A program made the translations under genes and the position numbers. Shown here piece by piece: positions 17,450 through 26,573 of a DNA stretch of 64,000 bases; position 1 is the stretch's first letter, and every line of letters begins with the position of its first letter. Source of the stretch: Thioalkalivibrio sp. AKL19 (GTDB lineage Bacteria > Pseudomonadota > Gammaproteobacteria > Ectothiorhodospirales > Ectothiorhodospiraceae); the NCBI RefSeq assembly GCF_000420165.1, contig NZ_ATUK01000001.1:40749-104748 (forward strand), written 5' to 3'. The notes beneath the pieces are model-generated. The model ran no database searches, had not been told where the DNA came from, and saw only the letters and a program-made list of their open reading frames with translations.

Positions 17450-19804
17450 ATGCCGCGAAAGCCCTCTCGACGACCACGCAAGCAAAGCGCGCCCCGCAGG
17501 GGGCGGCTCCGGCGCCTGTTGGGTGCCGGCGGCTGGACGCTGGCCGGTCTGCTGCTTGCGGCCGTGGCGGTGGGGGGCGTCTACGTCCATCAACTGGACC
17601 GCGAGATCCGCGAACGGTTCGAGGGCCAGCGCTGGGCGTTGCCCGCCCGGGTGTACGCGCGACCGCTGGAGCTGTATGCCGGGCGACCGTTGACGGCGGA
17701 CGCGCTGGAGACCGAGCTGCGGGCCCTGAATTATCGCGAGACGCCGGACGGGGCGGGGCCGGGGGAGTTTCACATCCGCGGGGACGACGTCCGGCTGACC
17801 ACGCGTCCGTTCACGTTCGGGGACGGGCCGGAACCGGCGCACTCGGTTCGGGTGCGGCTGTCCAACGGGCGCGTACAGTCGGTTGCCGAGCAGTCCAGTG
17901 GGCGCAATGTGGACCTGATGCGCGTGGAGCCGCTGCTGATCGGCAGCATCTACCCGACCCATGGCGAGGACCGCATCCTGGTCGACCTCGACGAGGTGCC
18001 GCGCGAGCTGATCGGCGCCTTGCTGGCCATCGAGGACCGCCGCTTCATGTCGCACCGGGGGATCGATCCCGTGGGCATCGGGCGCGCGGCGCTCGCCAAC
18101 CTGCGTGCCGGCCGCACGGTGCAGGGGGGCAGCACGCTCACCCAGCAACTGGTCAAGAACTTTTACCTGACCCGCGACCAGACGCTGACCCGCAAGCTCA
18201 ACGAGGCGGTGATGGCGCTGTTGCTCGAGCACCGCTACGACAAGCGCGAGATCCTCGAGGCCTACCTGAACGAGGTCTTCCTGGGCCAGACCGGGGAGCG
18301 CGCGATTCACGGGTTCGGGCAGGCGGCCCGGTTCTACTATCAACGGCCGCTCAACGAGCTGCGCCTGGATCAGCTGGCGCTGCTGGTGGGCCTGGCGCGA
18401 GGGGCCAGTTACTACGACCCCCGGCGGTTCCCGGAGCGCGCGATGCAGCGGCGAGACCGGGTGCTCGAGGCGATGGCCGATACCGGTCTGGCCGATCGCG
18501 AGCGGGTGAACCGGGCGCTGGAGACCGCGCTGGACGTGTCCCCGGTGATGCCCGAGGGACGCAGCCGCTTCCCGGCGTTCCTCGACCTGGTGCGCCGGGA
18601 GCTGCGCGCGGATTACGCGGACGAGGATCTGCGCAGCGAGGGCCTGCGGATCTTCACCACCATGGATCCCGTGGTGCAGCTGCGTCTTGAGGAGCGGCTC
18701 GTCCGGGGCGTCGATGACCTGGTGCGGCGTCGCGGCGGGGGCACGGACCTCGACGGCCTGCAGGCGGCCGCCGTGGTGACCGACCCGCAGGCCGGCGAGG
18801 TCCTGGGCGTGGTCGGGGACCGCAATCCGCGTTACCCCGGGTACAACCGCGCGGTCGAGGCCCAGCGCCAGGTGGGGTCCGTGATCAAGCCGTTCGTGTA
18901 CCTCGCGGCCCTGACCAACCCGGAGCGATACACCCTGGCCACGCTCCTGGACGACAGCCCGCTCACCCTGCAACTGCCGCACGGCGAGCCGTGGACGCCG
19001 CGCAACTTCGACCGCGAGCACCGCGGACCGGTCACGGCGTGGGAAGCGCTGGTGCAGTCCTACAACGTCGCCACCGTGCGCCTGGCGGAGGATATTGGCA
19101 TCACACAGGTGATCAGCCTGATGCAGACGCTGGGGCTGCAGCGTACGCCGGCCCCGCTGCCCTCGCTGGCCCTGGGGGCCATCGAGTTGTCGCCCCTGGA
19201 GGTGGCCGGGCTCTATCAGGCGCTGGCGAACGGGGGGTATGCGACGGGTACCCGGGTGATCCGGGACGTGCTGGACCAGGACGACGAGGTGCTGTCGCAC
19301 TACGGGCTGTCGTTGCAGGGGGCGGTATCCGATGGATCGGTCCGCCTGCTGTCACACGCCCTTCACGATGTCACGCGCGAGGGGACCGGGCGCCGGATCG
19401 ATGCCCGCCTGAATGGCCAGGTAGTGGCCGGGAAAACCGGCACCACCAACAACTTTCGGGACAGCTGGTTCGCCGGCTTCGACGATCGGCATGTCGCGGT
19501 GGTGTGGCTGGGCATGGACGACAACCGCCCGACCGGGTTGACGGGCGGGGTCTCCGCCGCGCCCGTGTGGGCGGAGATCATGGAAGGGATTGGCGTGCAG
19601 TCCCTGCACCTCGAGGGCCATCCAGGCATTGATTACCAGGGAATCGACCTCGCCTCCGGATTGCGGGTGGACGGCGACGATCACGCCTGTGAGTCGGTGA
19701 AGACGCTGCCGTTCTGGCAGAATTCGGGCCCTGAAACGCGCGCCGAGTGTGATCTGGGCGGTGATTCCGGCCGGCAGGGCTGGTTCGAGAGGCTATTCCG
19801 TTGA
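17450..19804 (+). CDS. mrcB: Penicillin-binding protein 1B (glycosyltransferase/transpeptidase)
   Basis: A class A PBP of 784 residues that polymerises and crosslinks peptidoglycan in the periplasm. One membrane helix lies at about residues 27-47 after a basic cytoplasmic tail. A UB2H-like domain follows. The glycosyltransferase has AIEDRRFMSHRGID with its catalytic Glu and VQGGSTLTQQLVKN. The transpeptidase has the three motifs QVGSVIKPF (SxxK), SYNVA (SxN) and GKTGTTNNF (KTG). The start at 17450 gives the normal basic N-terminus. Its stop overlaps the next gene's TTG. Confidence 0.95.
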   Translation: MPRKPSRRPRKQSAPRRGRLRRLLGAGGWTLAGLLLAAVAVGGVYVHQLDREIRERFEGQRWALPARVYARPLELYAGRPLTADALETELRALNYRETPDGAGPGEFHIRGDDVRLTTRPFTFGDGPEPAHSVRVRLSNGRVQSVAEQSSGRNVDLMRVEPLLIGSIYPTHGEDRILVDLDEVPRELIGALLAIEDRRFMSHRGIDPVGIGRAALANLRAGRTVQGGSTLTQQLVKNFYLTRDQTLTRKLNEAVMALLLEHRYDKREILEAYLNEVFLGQTGERAIHGFGQAARFYYQRPLNELRLDQLALLVGLARGASYYDPRRFPERAMQRRDRVLEAMADTGLADRERVNRALETALDVSPVMPEGRSRFPAFLDLVRRELRADYADEDLRSEGLRIFTTMDPVVQLRLEERLVRGVDDLVRRRGGGTDLDGLQAAAVVTDPQAGEVLGVVGDRNPRYPGYNRAVEAQRQVGSVIKPFVYLAALTNPERYTLATLLDDSPLTLQLPHGEPWTPRNFDREHRGPVTAWEALVQSYNVATVRLAEDIGITQVISLMQTLGLQRTPAPLPSLALGAIELSPLEVAGLYQALANGGYATGTRVIRDVLDQDDEVLSHYGLSLQGAVSDGSVRLLSHALHDVTREGTGRRIDARLNGQVVAGKTGTTNNFRDSWFAGFDDRHVAVVWLGMDDNRPTGLTGGVSAAPVWAEIMEGIGVQSLHLEGHPGIDYQGIDLASGLRVDGDDHACESVKTLPFWQNSGPETRAECDLGGDSGRQGWFERLFR

Positions 19805-20373
19805 AGAAAGTTTGTACTGCAACGACCGGTTTTTTCAAAGGAATATGCGCCGGTTGGGCGCGACGGGTCGCGCCGGTGGCGCTGGCGGTCGCGCTCGCCT
19901 TGCTGCTGGCCGCGTGCGCCACACCCGCGCCCCGGGATGCCGGCACCCAGGCCCCGGATGACGCCGAACGGGCCGGTGAGGACGCGCCGGCGCCGGAACC
20001 GGACACTCGGGAGCCCGAACGGGAACGCGAACCGACCCCCTCCGCGGCGCTGAACCTCGCCCAGCAAGCGGAGTCCGCCCGCCAGGCCGGGGATACGGCG
20101 CGGGCGGAACAGCGCCTGGAGCGCGCGCTGCGCATCGCGCCGCGGGATGCCGGTTTGTGGCACCAGATGGCCGCGCTGCGCCTGGAGCAGCAGCATTACG
20201 AGCAGGCCGAGCGGCTGGCCGGGCGTTCCCTGCAGATGGCCGGTGGCCGCGACCGCGAGCTGGCGCTGAAGAACTGGCGCCTGATCCTGCGAGCCCGCGA
20301 GGCACAGGGAGACGCGGCGGGCGCCGCCGAGGCCCGCGAGGCGATTCGCCGCCTGGAAGCCGACGTTGTCTGA
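19801..20373 (+). CDS. TPR-containing lipoprotein
   Basis: A 190-residue lipoprotein whose signal peptide ends in ALLLAACATP (lipobox Cys near residue 39). An acidic, Pro/Glu-rich linker (residues 45-80) leads to two tetratricopeptide-like repeats: AESARQAGDTARAEQRLERALRI and ALRLEQQHYEQAERLA. TPR proteins are scaffolds. The start is TTG at 19801, overlapping the mrcB stop by 4 bp; I see no ATG in frame that keeps the signal peptide. Coupling to mrcB suggests a role in peptidoglycan synthesis, but this is inference. Confidence 0.8.
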   Translation: MKKVCTATTGFFKGICAGWARRVAPVALAVALALLLAACATPAPRDAGTQAPDDAERAGEDAPAPEPDTREPEREREPTPSAALNLAQQAESARQAGDTARAEQRLERALRIAPRDAGLWHQMAALRLEQQHYEQAERLAGRSLQMAGGRDRELALKNWRLILRAREAQGDAAGAAEAREAIRRLEADVV

Positions 20374-22333
20374 CGCATTCGGCACCGTTTCGGCGGAGTC
20401 GGCGGCCGTACGGGCATTGAGCCCGGGCGGTGATCTCGCGACTGCGGTCGAGGGGTTTCGCCCGCGCGAACCCCAGCAGCGCATGGCGGTGGCCGTGGAG
20501 GATGCGCTGGCGACCGCGCCCACCGCGCTGCTGGTCGAAGCGGCGACCGGGGTGGGCAAGACCTTCGCCTACTTGGTGCCAATCCTGCAGTCACGGCGCC
20601 GCGCCCTGATCTCCACCGGGACCAAGACCCTGCAGGACCAGCTGTTCGAGCGTGACCTGCCGGTGGTCTGCGAGGCCCTGGGGTATCGTCCGCGAGCGGC
20701 GCTGCTGAAGGGGCGTGCCAATTACCTTTGCCACTACCGCCTGGAACTGGCGGCCGCCGAGGCCGGGGGCGCGACGGGGGGAGGCGTGCGCCGCGAACAG
20801 TTACCGGTCATCGAGGCGCTGCAACGATTTGCCCGCGCCAGCGATACCGGCGACCTCGGGCATGCCGGGATCCTCGCGGAGGATTCGATGCTGTGGCCAC
20901 AGGTGACCTCCACGGTGGACAATTGTCTGGGCGGGGAATGCCCCAGCTACAACGACTGCTTCGTGGTGCAGGCGCGCAAGCGGGCGCAGGAGGCCGATGT
21001 GGTGGTGGTTAATCACCACCTGCTCCTCGCGGACATGGCGCTGAAGGAAGAGGGCTTCGGCGAACTCCTGCCGGAGGTGGATGCGGTAATCGTGGACGAG
21101 GCGCATCAGCTGCCCGATATCGCCGGGTCGTTCTTCGGTATTGCGGTGGGCACGCGCGCGCTCCGGGAATTGGCGCGGGATACCCGGCGCGAGCAGGAAC
21201 AACATGCCCCGGAGATGCTGGACATCCGCCAGCGGGTCGCGGAACTGGAGGCCAGCGTGGCTGAACTGCTGGAGGCCTCCCGGACCTGGGAGGGACGCTC
21301 CAGCTGGGACACGGTCAACCCGGATGGTGCGCTGGACCCGTTGCTGGACCGGCTGGACGCGAATCTCGGCTTTGTCGGGGATGCCCTGGAGGCCGCCGCG
21401 GCCCGGGCACCGGGGCTGGAGCAGCTGCGCGGGCGCAGTGCCCTGCTGCTCGAACGCCTGCGCACGTGGCGCGAGGAGACACCCGATACCGTCGCCTGGG
21501 CGGAGCGCTTCAGCCAGAGCGTGACCCTGCACCGGACCCCGCTGGACGCGGCGCGCCCGCTGGCGCAGCGCCGGGCCGCGCGTCCGGCGGCCTGGATCTT
21601 CACCTCGGCCACCCTGGCTGTCGGCGAGGACTTCGGCCACGCGGCGCGGCGCCTCGGGCTCCCGGCGGACGTGGCCAGCGAGCGGCTGGACAGTCCCTTC
21701 GACTTTCCCCGCCAGGCCTGTCTCGTCCATCCGCAGCCGCCGCTGCCCAATCCCAATGACCCGGGGTATACGCGAGCCTGTATTGCCTGGGCATGGCCAT
21801 TGCTGCGTGACAATCCGGGTGGCGGGTTCTTCCTGTTTACCAGTCATCGTGCCCTGCAGGAGGCGGCGGCGATCCTGCGCGCCGAGCTTCCGGGCGATCG
21901 CGAGCTCCTGGTGCAGGGGGAACAGCCGCGCGGTGATCTGCTGGCGCGCTTCCGCGAGTCCGGCAAGGCGTGGTTGCTGGGGGCGCACAGTTTCTGGGAA
22001 GGAGTGGACATTCGCGGCGAGGCGCTGTCCGTCGTGATCATTGACCGGTTGCCGTTTGCCGCGCCCAATGACCCGGTGCTGCAGGCCCGGGCATCCGCGC
22101 TGGAGGCCGAGGGCCGCTCGCCGTTCATGGAGTTCACCCTGCCGCAGGCCGTGCTCGCCCTGAAACAGGGGGCGGGTCGCCTGATCCGCGATGCCAATGA
22201 CGCCGGTATTCTCGCACTGTGCGATCCGCGTCTGACCGGCAAGTCCTACGGCCGGCGGTTTCTCGCCAGCCTTCCGCCGTTCCACCGTACCCGGGAGCCG
22301 GCCGCTGCGCTGCGTTTCCTAGGGAAACACTGA
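20366..22333 (+). CDS. yoaA: YoaA-type DinG/XPD-family ATP-dependent helicase
   Basis: A 655-residue helicase of the iron-sulfur XPD/DinG group, acting in DNA repair or replication restart. Seen are FRPREPQQRMA (Q-like motif), Walker A EAATGVGKTFAYL, four Cys that can hold a 4Fe-4S cluster (YLCHYR, NCLGGEC, NDC), VVNHHLLLADMAL, the DEAH box VDEAHQLPD and GAGRLIRD near the end. The start is a TTG that overlaps the previous gene by 8 bp. The last codons and stop lie in the left inverted repeat of the inserted element described at 22320. Confidence 0.93.
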   Translation: MSDAFGTVSAESAAVRALSPGGDLATAVEGFRPREPQQRMAVAVEDALATAPTALLVEAATGVGKTFAYLVPILQSRRRALISTGTKTLQDQLFERDLPVVCEALGYRPRAALLKGRANYLCHYRLELAAAEAGGATGGGVRREQLPVIEALQRFARASDTGDLGHAGILAEDSMLWPQVTSTVDNCLGGECPSYNDCFVVQARKRAQEADVVVVNHHLLLADMALKEEGFGELLPEVDAVIVDEAHQLPDIAGSFFGIAVGTRALRELARDTRREQEQHAPEMLDIRQRVAELEASVAELLEASRTWEGRSSWDTVNPDGALDPLLDRLDANLGFVGDALEAAAARAPGLEQLRGRSALLLERLRTWREETPDTVAWAERFSQSVTLHRTPLDAARPLAQRRAARPAAWIFTSATLAVGEDFGHAARRLGLPADVASERLDSPFDFPRQACLVHPQPPLPNPNDPGYTRACIAWAWPLLRDNPGGGFFLFTSHRALQEAAAILRAELPGDRELLVQGEQPRGDLLARFRESGKAWLLGAHSFWEGVDIRGEALSVVIIDRLPFAAPNDPVLQARASALEAEGRSPFMEFTLPQAVLALKQGAGRLIRDANDAGILALCDPRLTGKSYGRRFLASLPPFHRTREPAAALRFLGKH

Positions 22334-22591
22334 TCCATGTACACGCTCGCGTTAGCACCCCAGGTTTTCCGAGACCAGGCGCGGTGCGCAGTCGGTAGTG
22401 GTTCTACCGGCAAGGGCCGCAACGCAGGATCGGGGAACCTGGGGTGCCAACCCCGAAGGGGCTCGGCCTCTTTTGCGCGCGCACGGCGTTGCGATTCCCT
22501 TGTGCAGAATGACTGCACGGCCGTCACCGCGCCTTGTTCGCACGCAAAAGCGACTCGAGCGCGAGCGTGTACATGGATCAGTGTTTCCCTA
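22320..22591. mobile_element. MITE-like element with perfect 32-bp terminal inverted repeats
   Basis: The left arm 22320-22351 and right arm 22560-22591 are perfect inverted repeats of 32 bp. Each outer end is TA followed by GGGAAACACTGATCC, so the element may be flanked by a TA target duplication as in IS630/mariner-type transposition. The 208-bp interior has no gene but nested stems: GCACCCCAGGTT (22355-22366) with AACCTGGGGTGC (22436-22447), CGGTAG (22393-22398) with CTACCG (22404-22409), GTGCAG/CTGCAC near 22502-22517 and CTTTTGCG/CGCAAAAG in the right half. It splits the normally adjacent yoaA and tsaB genes. No second copy was seen here. Confidence 0.75.
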
Positions 22592-22614
22592 CAACAGGCC
22601 CGAGAGGCTGACAC

Positions 22615-23301
22615 ATGCGTCTGATCGCACTGGAAACCGCGACCGAGCAGTGTTCGGCCGCCCTGTATCTCGATGGCGAGATTCACTCGGTTCGGGTGCG
22701 CGCCGCACGCCGGCATGGCGAACTGATCCTGGGCCAGGTCGAACAGCTGCTGCGCGAGGCGGATATCCCGCGCGGCAGTCTGGATGGCGTGGCCGTGGGC
22801 CGGGGGCCGGGCGCATTCACGGGCGTGCGCCTTGGCCTGGGCGTGGCACAGGGGATGGCCTTCGCGCTGGACCGCCCCGTGGTCCCGATCTCCACGCTGC
22901 AGGCATTGGCCCAGCAGGCCCTTCAGGGTGGTGGCCGTCGACCCACGGCGGTTCTGGCGGCGCTGGACGCACGCATGGGCGAGATCTACTGGAGCCTGTG
23001 TCCGGTGCGCGGCGAGCGGGCCGGTCCTGCGGCGGAACAGGTCGGTGCACCGGCCGCGCTTGAGGTGGCATGGCCGGAGGGGCAGCGGTATGCCCTGGGC
23101 TCCGCCTTCGCGGCGTTCCCCGACCTGGCCATGGCGCAGGGTCTGGAGCTGTCGGCGGTGGACGCGGATGCGCTCCCGGATGCCCGCGAGGTGGCACTGC
23201 TGGCAGTGGACGCCTGGGAGCGGGGCGAGGCGGTGGCCCCGGAGGACGCGCAACCGGTGTACGTACGCGACGATGTCGCTCGCCCGGCGGCCCCGCGATG
23301 A
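22615..23301 (+). CDS. tsaB: tRNA threonylcarbamoyladenosine biosynthesis protein TsaB
   Basis: TsaB (YeaZ) is an inactive paralogue of the TsaD ATPase and supports TsaD, TsaE and TsaC in making t6A in tRNAs. The protein has 228 residues. RLIALETATEQCSAALYLDG at the start, RRHGELILGQV, and VAVGRGPGAFTGVRLGLGVAQGMA are typical. A GAGAGG site lies 7 bp before the ATG, just outside the inserted element, so translation signals are intact. It overlaps truD by 4 bp. Confidence 0.95.
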   Translation: MRLIALETATEQCSAALYLDGEIHSVRVRAARRHGELILGQVEQLLREADIPRGSLDGVAVGRGPGAFTGVRLGLGVAQGMAFALDRPVVPISTLQALAQQALQGGGRRPTAVLAALDARMGEIYWSLCPVRGERAGPAAEQVGAPAALEVAWPEGQRYALGSAFAAFPDLAMAQGLELSAVDADALPDAREVALLAVDAWERGEAVAPEDAQPVYVRDDVARPAAPR

Positions 23302-24374
23302 GCCCGGAGCGCGAGATGGGTGCTGCCGCGTATCCATGGGAACCGCCGCTGACGGCGACGATCAAGGCGCAGCCGGAGGATTTCCAGGTCGAGGAATTGC
23401 CGGCGACGATGCCGGAGGGACGGGGCGAACATGTCTGGCTGGAGATCGAGAAACGCCTGCTGAACAGCGAGGACGTGGCCGTCTGGCTGGCGCGTGAATC
23501 GGGTGCGGGGCGGGGCCGGGTCAGCTATGCGGGGCGCAAGGACCGCCAGGCGGTCACGCGCCAGTGGTTCAGCGTGCAGTGCCCGCCCGAGTCCGAGCCG
23601 GACTGGGTGGTCCGGGCCGAGGCCTGGAATGCCGCCCAGGCCGACGGGGAGACGGCTGGCCGCGCGCGGGTGCTGCAGGTGGCCCGGCATGCCCGCAAGC
23701 TGCGCACCGGGCATCTGGCAGGGAATCGCTTCGAGATTCGACTGGGCGCCGTGGAGGGCGATCGCGCGGCCGCCGAGGCGATCCTGGCGGCGATCCGCGA
23801 GGGCGGCATCCCCAACTACTTCGGGGCGCAGCGCTTCGGCCGCGACAATCTGGCCCGGGCGCGAGCCTGGCTGGGTGGTGGCCGCCCGCCGCGCAGCCGC
23901 AACCAGCGCAGCCTCCTGCTGTCGGCCGCGCGTTCCGCAATCTTCAATGCGGTGCTCGCCGAACGCGTGCGGCGCGGGGACTGGAACCGACTGCTACCGG
24001 GCGACGTGGCGAACCTCGAGGGATCGGGGAGCGTGTTTCCGGTAGCGGAGGTGGATGCCGAGCTGGAGGCGCGTGCCGCGCGTCTGGACATCCATCCGAC
24101 GGGGCCGCTGTGGGGCAAGGGCTCGATGCAGACCGGAGGCGAGGTGCAGGCACTGGAGGCGGCCGTCGCGGCCGGCGAGCCCGAGCTGGCGGAAGGGCTC
24201 GAGAGGGCCGACATGAAGGCGGCGCGCCGGTCCCTGCGGATGGTGCCGGGGACGGTGGACTGGCGCTGGGAAGGGGAGGACCTGATGCTCTCGCTGGAAC
24301 TGGGGGCCGGAGAGTATGCGACCGGTCTCCTGGAGGCGATCTGTCAGCCCCGGGAGCCGGGCATGACGCCCTGA
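23298..24374 (+). CDS. truD: tRNA pseudouridine(13) synthase
   Basis: TruD converts uridine 13 of tRNA-Glu to pseudouridine. It has 358 residues. The catalytic Asp lies in SYAGRKDRQAVTRQWFSV. Other family marks are PEDFQVEE near the N-terminus, LRTGHLAGNRFEIRL, GIPNYFGAQRFGRD and SLLLSAARSAIFNAVL. The start at 23298 overlaps the tsaB stop (ATGA), so the two are translated together. Confidence 0.95.
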   Translation: MSPEREMGAAAYPWEPPLTATIKAQPEDFQVEELPATMPEGRGEHVWLEIEKRLLNSEDVAVWLARESGAGRGRVSYAGRKDRQAVTRQWFSVQCPPESEPDWVVRAEAWNAAQADGETAGRARVLQVARHARKLRTGHLAGNRFEIRLGAVEGDRAAAEAILAAIREGGIPNYFGAQRFGRDNLARARAWLGGGRPPRSRNQRSLLLSAARSAIFNAVLAERVRRGDWNRLLPGDVANLEGSGSVFPVAEVDAELEARAARLDIHPTGPLWGKGSMQTGGEVQALEAAVAAGEPELAEGLERADMKAARRSLRMVPGTVDWRWEGEDLMLSLELGAGEYATGLLEAICQPREPGMTP

Positions 24375-24384
24375 CCGCAAGGGG

Positions 24385-24816
24385 TCAGGCGGAGTTCTTG
24401 AGCTTGCTTTCCGCGCGTTCGGCGCGCTGTTCGGCTTCTACACGGTCGGTGATGTCCTTCTGAATGCCGATGTAGTAGGTCAGGCGGTCCTCGTCGTTGA
24501 ACACCGGGGTCAGCGACAGTTCGTTCCAGAAAAGGGTGCCGTCCTTGCGGTAGTTGCGCAGGGTCACGCGGCAGGGGCGGTTGTCCTCGATGGCGGCGCG
24601 GATCTCCTGGCGCACGTCCTGGTCGGTGTCGTCCCCCTGGAGGAAGCGGCAGTCGCGGTAGAGGATCTCTTCCGAGCGGTAGCCGGTCAGTTGCTCGAAG
24701 GCGCGGTTGACGTAGATCAGGATGTTGTCGTCGCCTTCGCGCTCGGCAATCACGATACCGTCGTTGGAGGCATCGACCGCGAGGGCGAGCAGTTCGGCGT
24801 CTATTGTTCGCGTCAT
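24385..24816 (-). CDS. Short LOV-domain photoreceptor
   Basis: A 143-residue protein made of one LOV (PAS) domain with short helical ends. The blue-light signature is present: YRDCRFLQGDDTD, with the Cys that forms the flavin bond. NYRKDG and FWNELSLTPV supply the two Asn, and YYIGIQKDIT the Gln, that hold FMN in known LOV domains. The usual Asn before the active Cys is Asp here. There is no effector domain; a C-terminal coiled-coil-like tail (EAEQRAERAESKL) may mediate dimerisation. Light sensing is a strong inference from these residues. Confidence 0.85.
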   Translation of the reverse strand: MTRTIDAELLALAVDASNDGIVIAEREGDDNILIYVNRAFEQLTGYRSEEILYRDCRFLQGDDTDQDVRQEIRAAIEDNRPCRVTLRNYRKDGTLFWNELSLTPVFNDEDRLTYYIGIQKDITDRVEAEQRAERAESKLKNSA

Positions 24817-24975
24817 AAACGGGTATCGGTCTGGTCTGCGGGTCGAGCGCGCGGAGGATCCATGCCGTGCGCAGCCTCCGCGCTTCTACGTCACGAAAAT
24901 AGCACGTTCCCTGGGGGGTGTGTTCAAAAATCGGACATGCGGCGGGGCCGTGCCGGCGCACTGTGGGCACAAAAA

Positions 24976-24995
24976 AGGCCGCCCGGAGGCGGCCT
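24976..24995 (-). terminator. Rho-independent terminator of the haem-protein gene
   Basis: AGGCCGCC at 24976-24983 pairs with GGCGGCCT at 24988-24995. On the minus strand a T run (complement of 24971-24976) follows, so it ends transcription of the gene at 25044. Confidence 0.8.
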
Positions 24996-25043
24996 GGCAG
25001 GATCAGGCCCGGATCGCGCGGGCCTGGGGGGGGATACGGGCGC

Positions 25044-25652
25044 TTACATTTCCTGGGTCACGGTGAAGGCGCCGCGCACGTCACCCTCGCTGAATCCGGT
25101 GGCCTGGTCTTCCGGATACAGGCGCTCCAGGGCGTGCTTGACGTCGCCGCTGACATCGGAGCCGTGGCAGGTGAGGCAGGCGCCACCGGTCGGGATTGCG
25201 GCCATGAAGCGGAATTTCGGCTCGCCGTCGTCGGACTCGACCACGCCGAAGCGGGGCGGCAGGTCGGCAGCCGGCGTTCCGGCGGCGTGCTGCGCCTCGA
25301 AACCCTGCAGCGTCAGGCGCTCCCAGCGATCGGGGGCGTTGTCCTGGTTGCGCAGCTTCAGGCTGGTGCGGCCGATCTCGATGCCGGTTTCGGCCGAGAT
25401 ATCGCGCGCGATGGCGGGCGCACGCTCGTTGCACACCTGGATCGCCTCGGTCGGACCGCCGGACTGCATGGCGGACATCAGTTCGCCTTGCAGGGTGCTG
25501 GCGAACTTCTGAATGGCGTCGCGGTTGGCGGCGATGCGTTCCTGCAGATCATCCTGGCTGAGCTGCGGTGTATTGTCGGCACTCGCGTAGCCGCTGCCGG
25601 CGGTGAATGCGATCAGGCCGAGGGCCAGGGGGGCAAGCTTCCAGTTCTTCAT
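25044..25652 (-). CDS. Periplasmic c-type haem protein, DUF3365 family
   Basis: A 202-residue exported protein with signal peptide LAPLALGLIAFTAGSGYASA. The DUF3365 (Tll0287-like) core runs from about residue 50: QSGGPTEAIQVCNERAPAIA, SLKLRNQDNAPDRWE and IPTGGACLTCHGSDV. CLTCH is a c-type haem site. Family members are haem-based redox or gas sensors, often joined to signalling domains; here the domain stands alone. The start at 25652 has GAGGTAA upstream. Confidence 0.88.
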   Translation of the reverse strand: MKNWKLAPLALGLIAFTAGSGYASADNTPQLSQDDLQERIAANRDAIQKFASTLQGELMSAMQSGGPTEAIQVCNERAPAIARDISAETGIEIGRTSLKLRNQDNAPDRWERLTLQGFEAQHAAGTPAADLPPRFGVVESDDGEPKFRFMAAIPTGGACLTCHGSDVSGDVKHALERLYPEDQATGFSEGDVRGAFTVTQEM

Positions 25653-25904
25653 GGCAATTACCTCGCAGTGCAGATTCCGTTGCGTCCTGTATCTATACAA
25701 GAGCTGTACAAAGCATGGACCGGTCATGGATAAGATGCAAGGCCCGTTGTGCGGAAATTATAGCCGGTATTGCGCTCGGTTTCCGCAGGCCGCCTCGCGC
25801 ATCTGGAGCCAGTCTAAGCCTGTATATCGTAAATTGCGAATATGTCGGGGGCCATATGTGAGCGCGACGTCAGTGAGTGAAAACATCCCGGCCGGGTGCG
25901 GGTT

Positions 25905-26462
25905 TCAGCGCACGGGATCGCTCTTGCGTGGCCGCTTGAGGAGGACATAGACGGCGCCGGTTCCACCGTCGGCGGGTCGCGCGGAGGAGAACGCGAGGAC
26001 ATCGTCGCGCTGGCGCAGCCAGTGGTCGGTCAGGCCCTTGAGGACCGGGCCCTTCTGCCGTGAGCGCAGGCCCTTGCCGTGCACGATGCGAACGCACAGG
26101 GCGCCATTGTGGCGGGCATCGTCCAGGAACAGGCCAATCGCCCGGCGCGCCTCGTCGGCGAACAGGCCGTGGAGGTCGATCTCGTCCTGAATGCGGTAAT
26201 GCCCGCCGCGCAGCTTGCGGAACACGCGTTGACTGATGCCCGGGCGAGCAAAGCGGAGTTCGTCCCCCGGCTGCAGGTCAGCGGCGTTGAGCGGATCGCT
26301 GAGCCAGTCGGCGTGCGCGCGCGCCTCGTCCGCATCCCGCTGGCGGGCTCGCGGGGCGGGGCGCGGCGGGCGGACCTCGGCCCGATCGCTGTGCAGCCGT
26401 CGCACGTTGCCGATGGCCTGCAGGAATTCTTCGAAATCGTTGGGATCGTCCCCGGAGTTCAT
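25905..26462 (-). CDS. Smr-domain (SmrB-like) endonuclease
   Basis: A 185-residue protein with an N-terminal charged helical region and a C-terminal Smr domain. The domain shows DEIDLHGLFADEARRAIGLFLDDA (DLHG motif) and VRIVHGKGLRSRQKGPVLKG (the HGKG motif). Smr proteins cut RNA or DNA; in E. coli SmrB cleaves mRNA between collided ribosomes. The length fits SmrA/SmrB. It is divergent from surE across 111 bp. Confidence 0.9.
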   Translation of the reverse strand: MNSGDDPNDFEEFLQAIGNVRRLHSDRAEVRPPRPAPRARQRDADEARAHADWLSDPLNAADLQPGDELRFARPGISQRVFRKLRGGHYRIQDEIDLHGLFADEARRAIGLFLDDARHNGALCVRIVHGKGLRSRQKGPVLKGLTDHWLRQRDDVLAFSSARPADGGTGAVYVLLKRPRKSDPVR

Positions 26463-26573
26463 GGCAGGATACTCGCACTTTTCGGGGGGCAGGCGCGATC
26501 CGGTCGAACCGCGAGCGTCTCCCTGAACCGGTTTCCAGTATATTAAGAGCCCTCCCAACGGCCCTGTTCCTGC

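Noticed and set aside
15622..18690. A 1022-codon open frame on the plus strand.
   Set aside because: It is antisense to the phosphotransferase/kinase fusion and out of frame with mrcB, and has no domain pattern.
22320..22591. Integron attC site or group II intron.
   Set aside because: The outer repeats lack the attC core sites (no RYYYAAC and GTTRRRY pair in the right places), and the interior has no intron domain V or reverse transcriptase.
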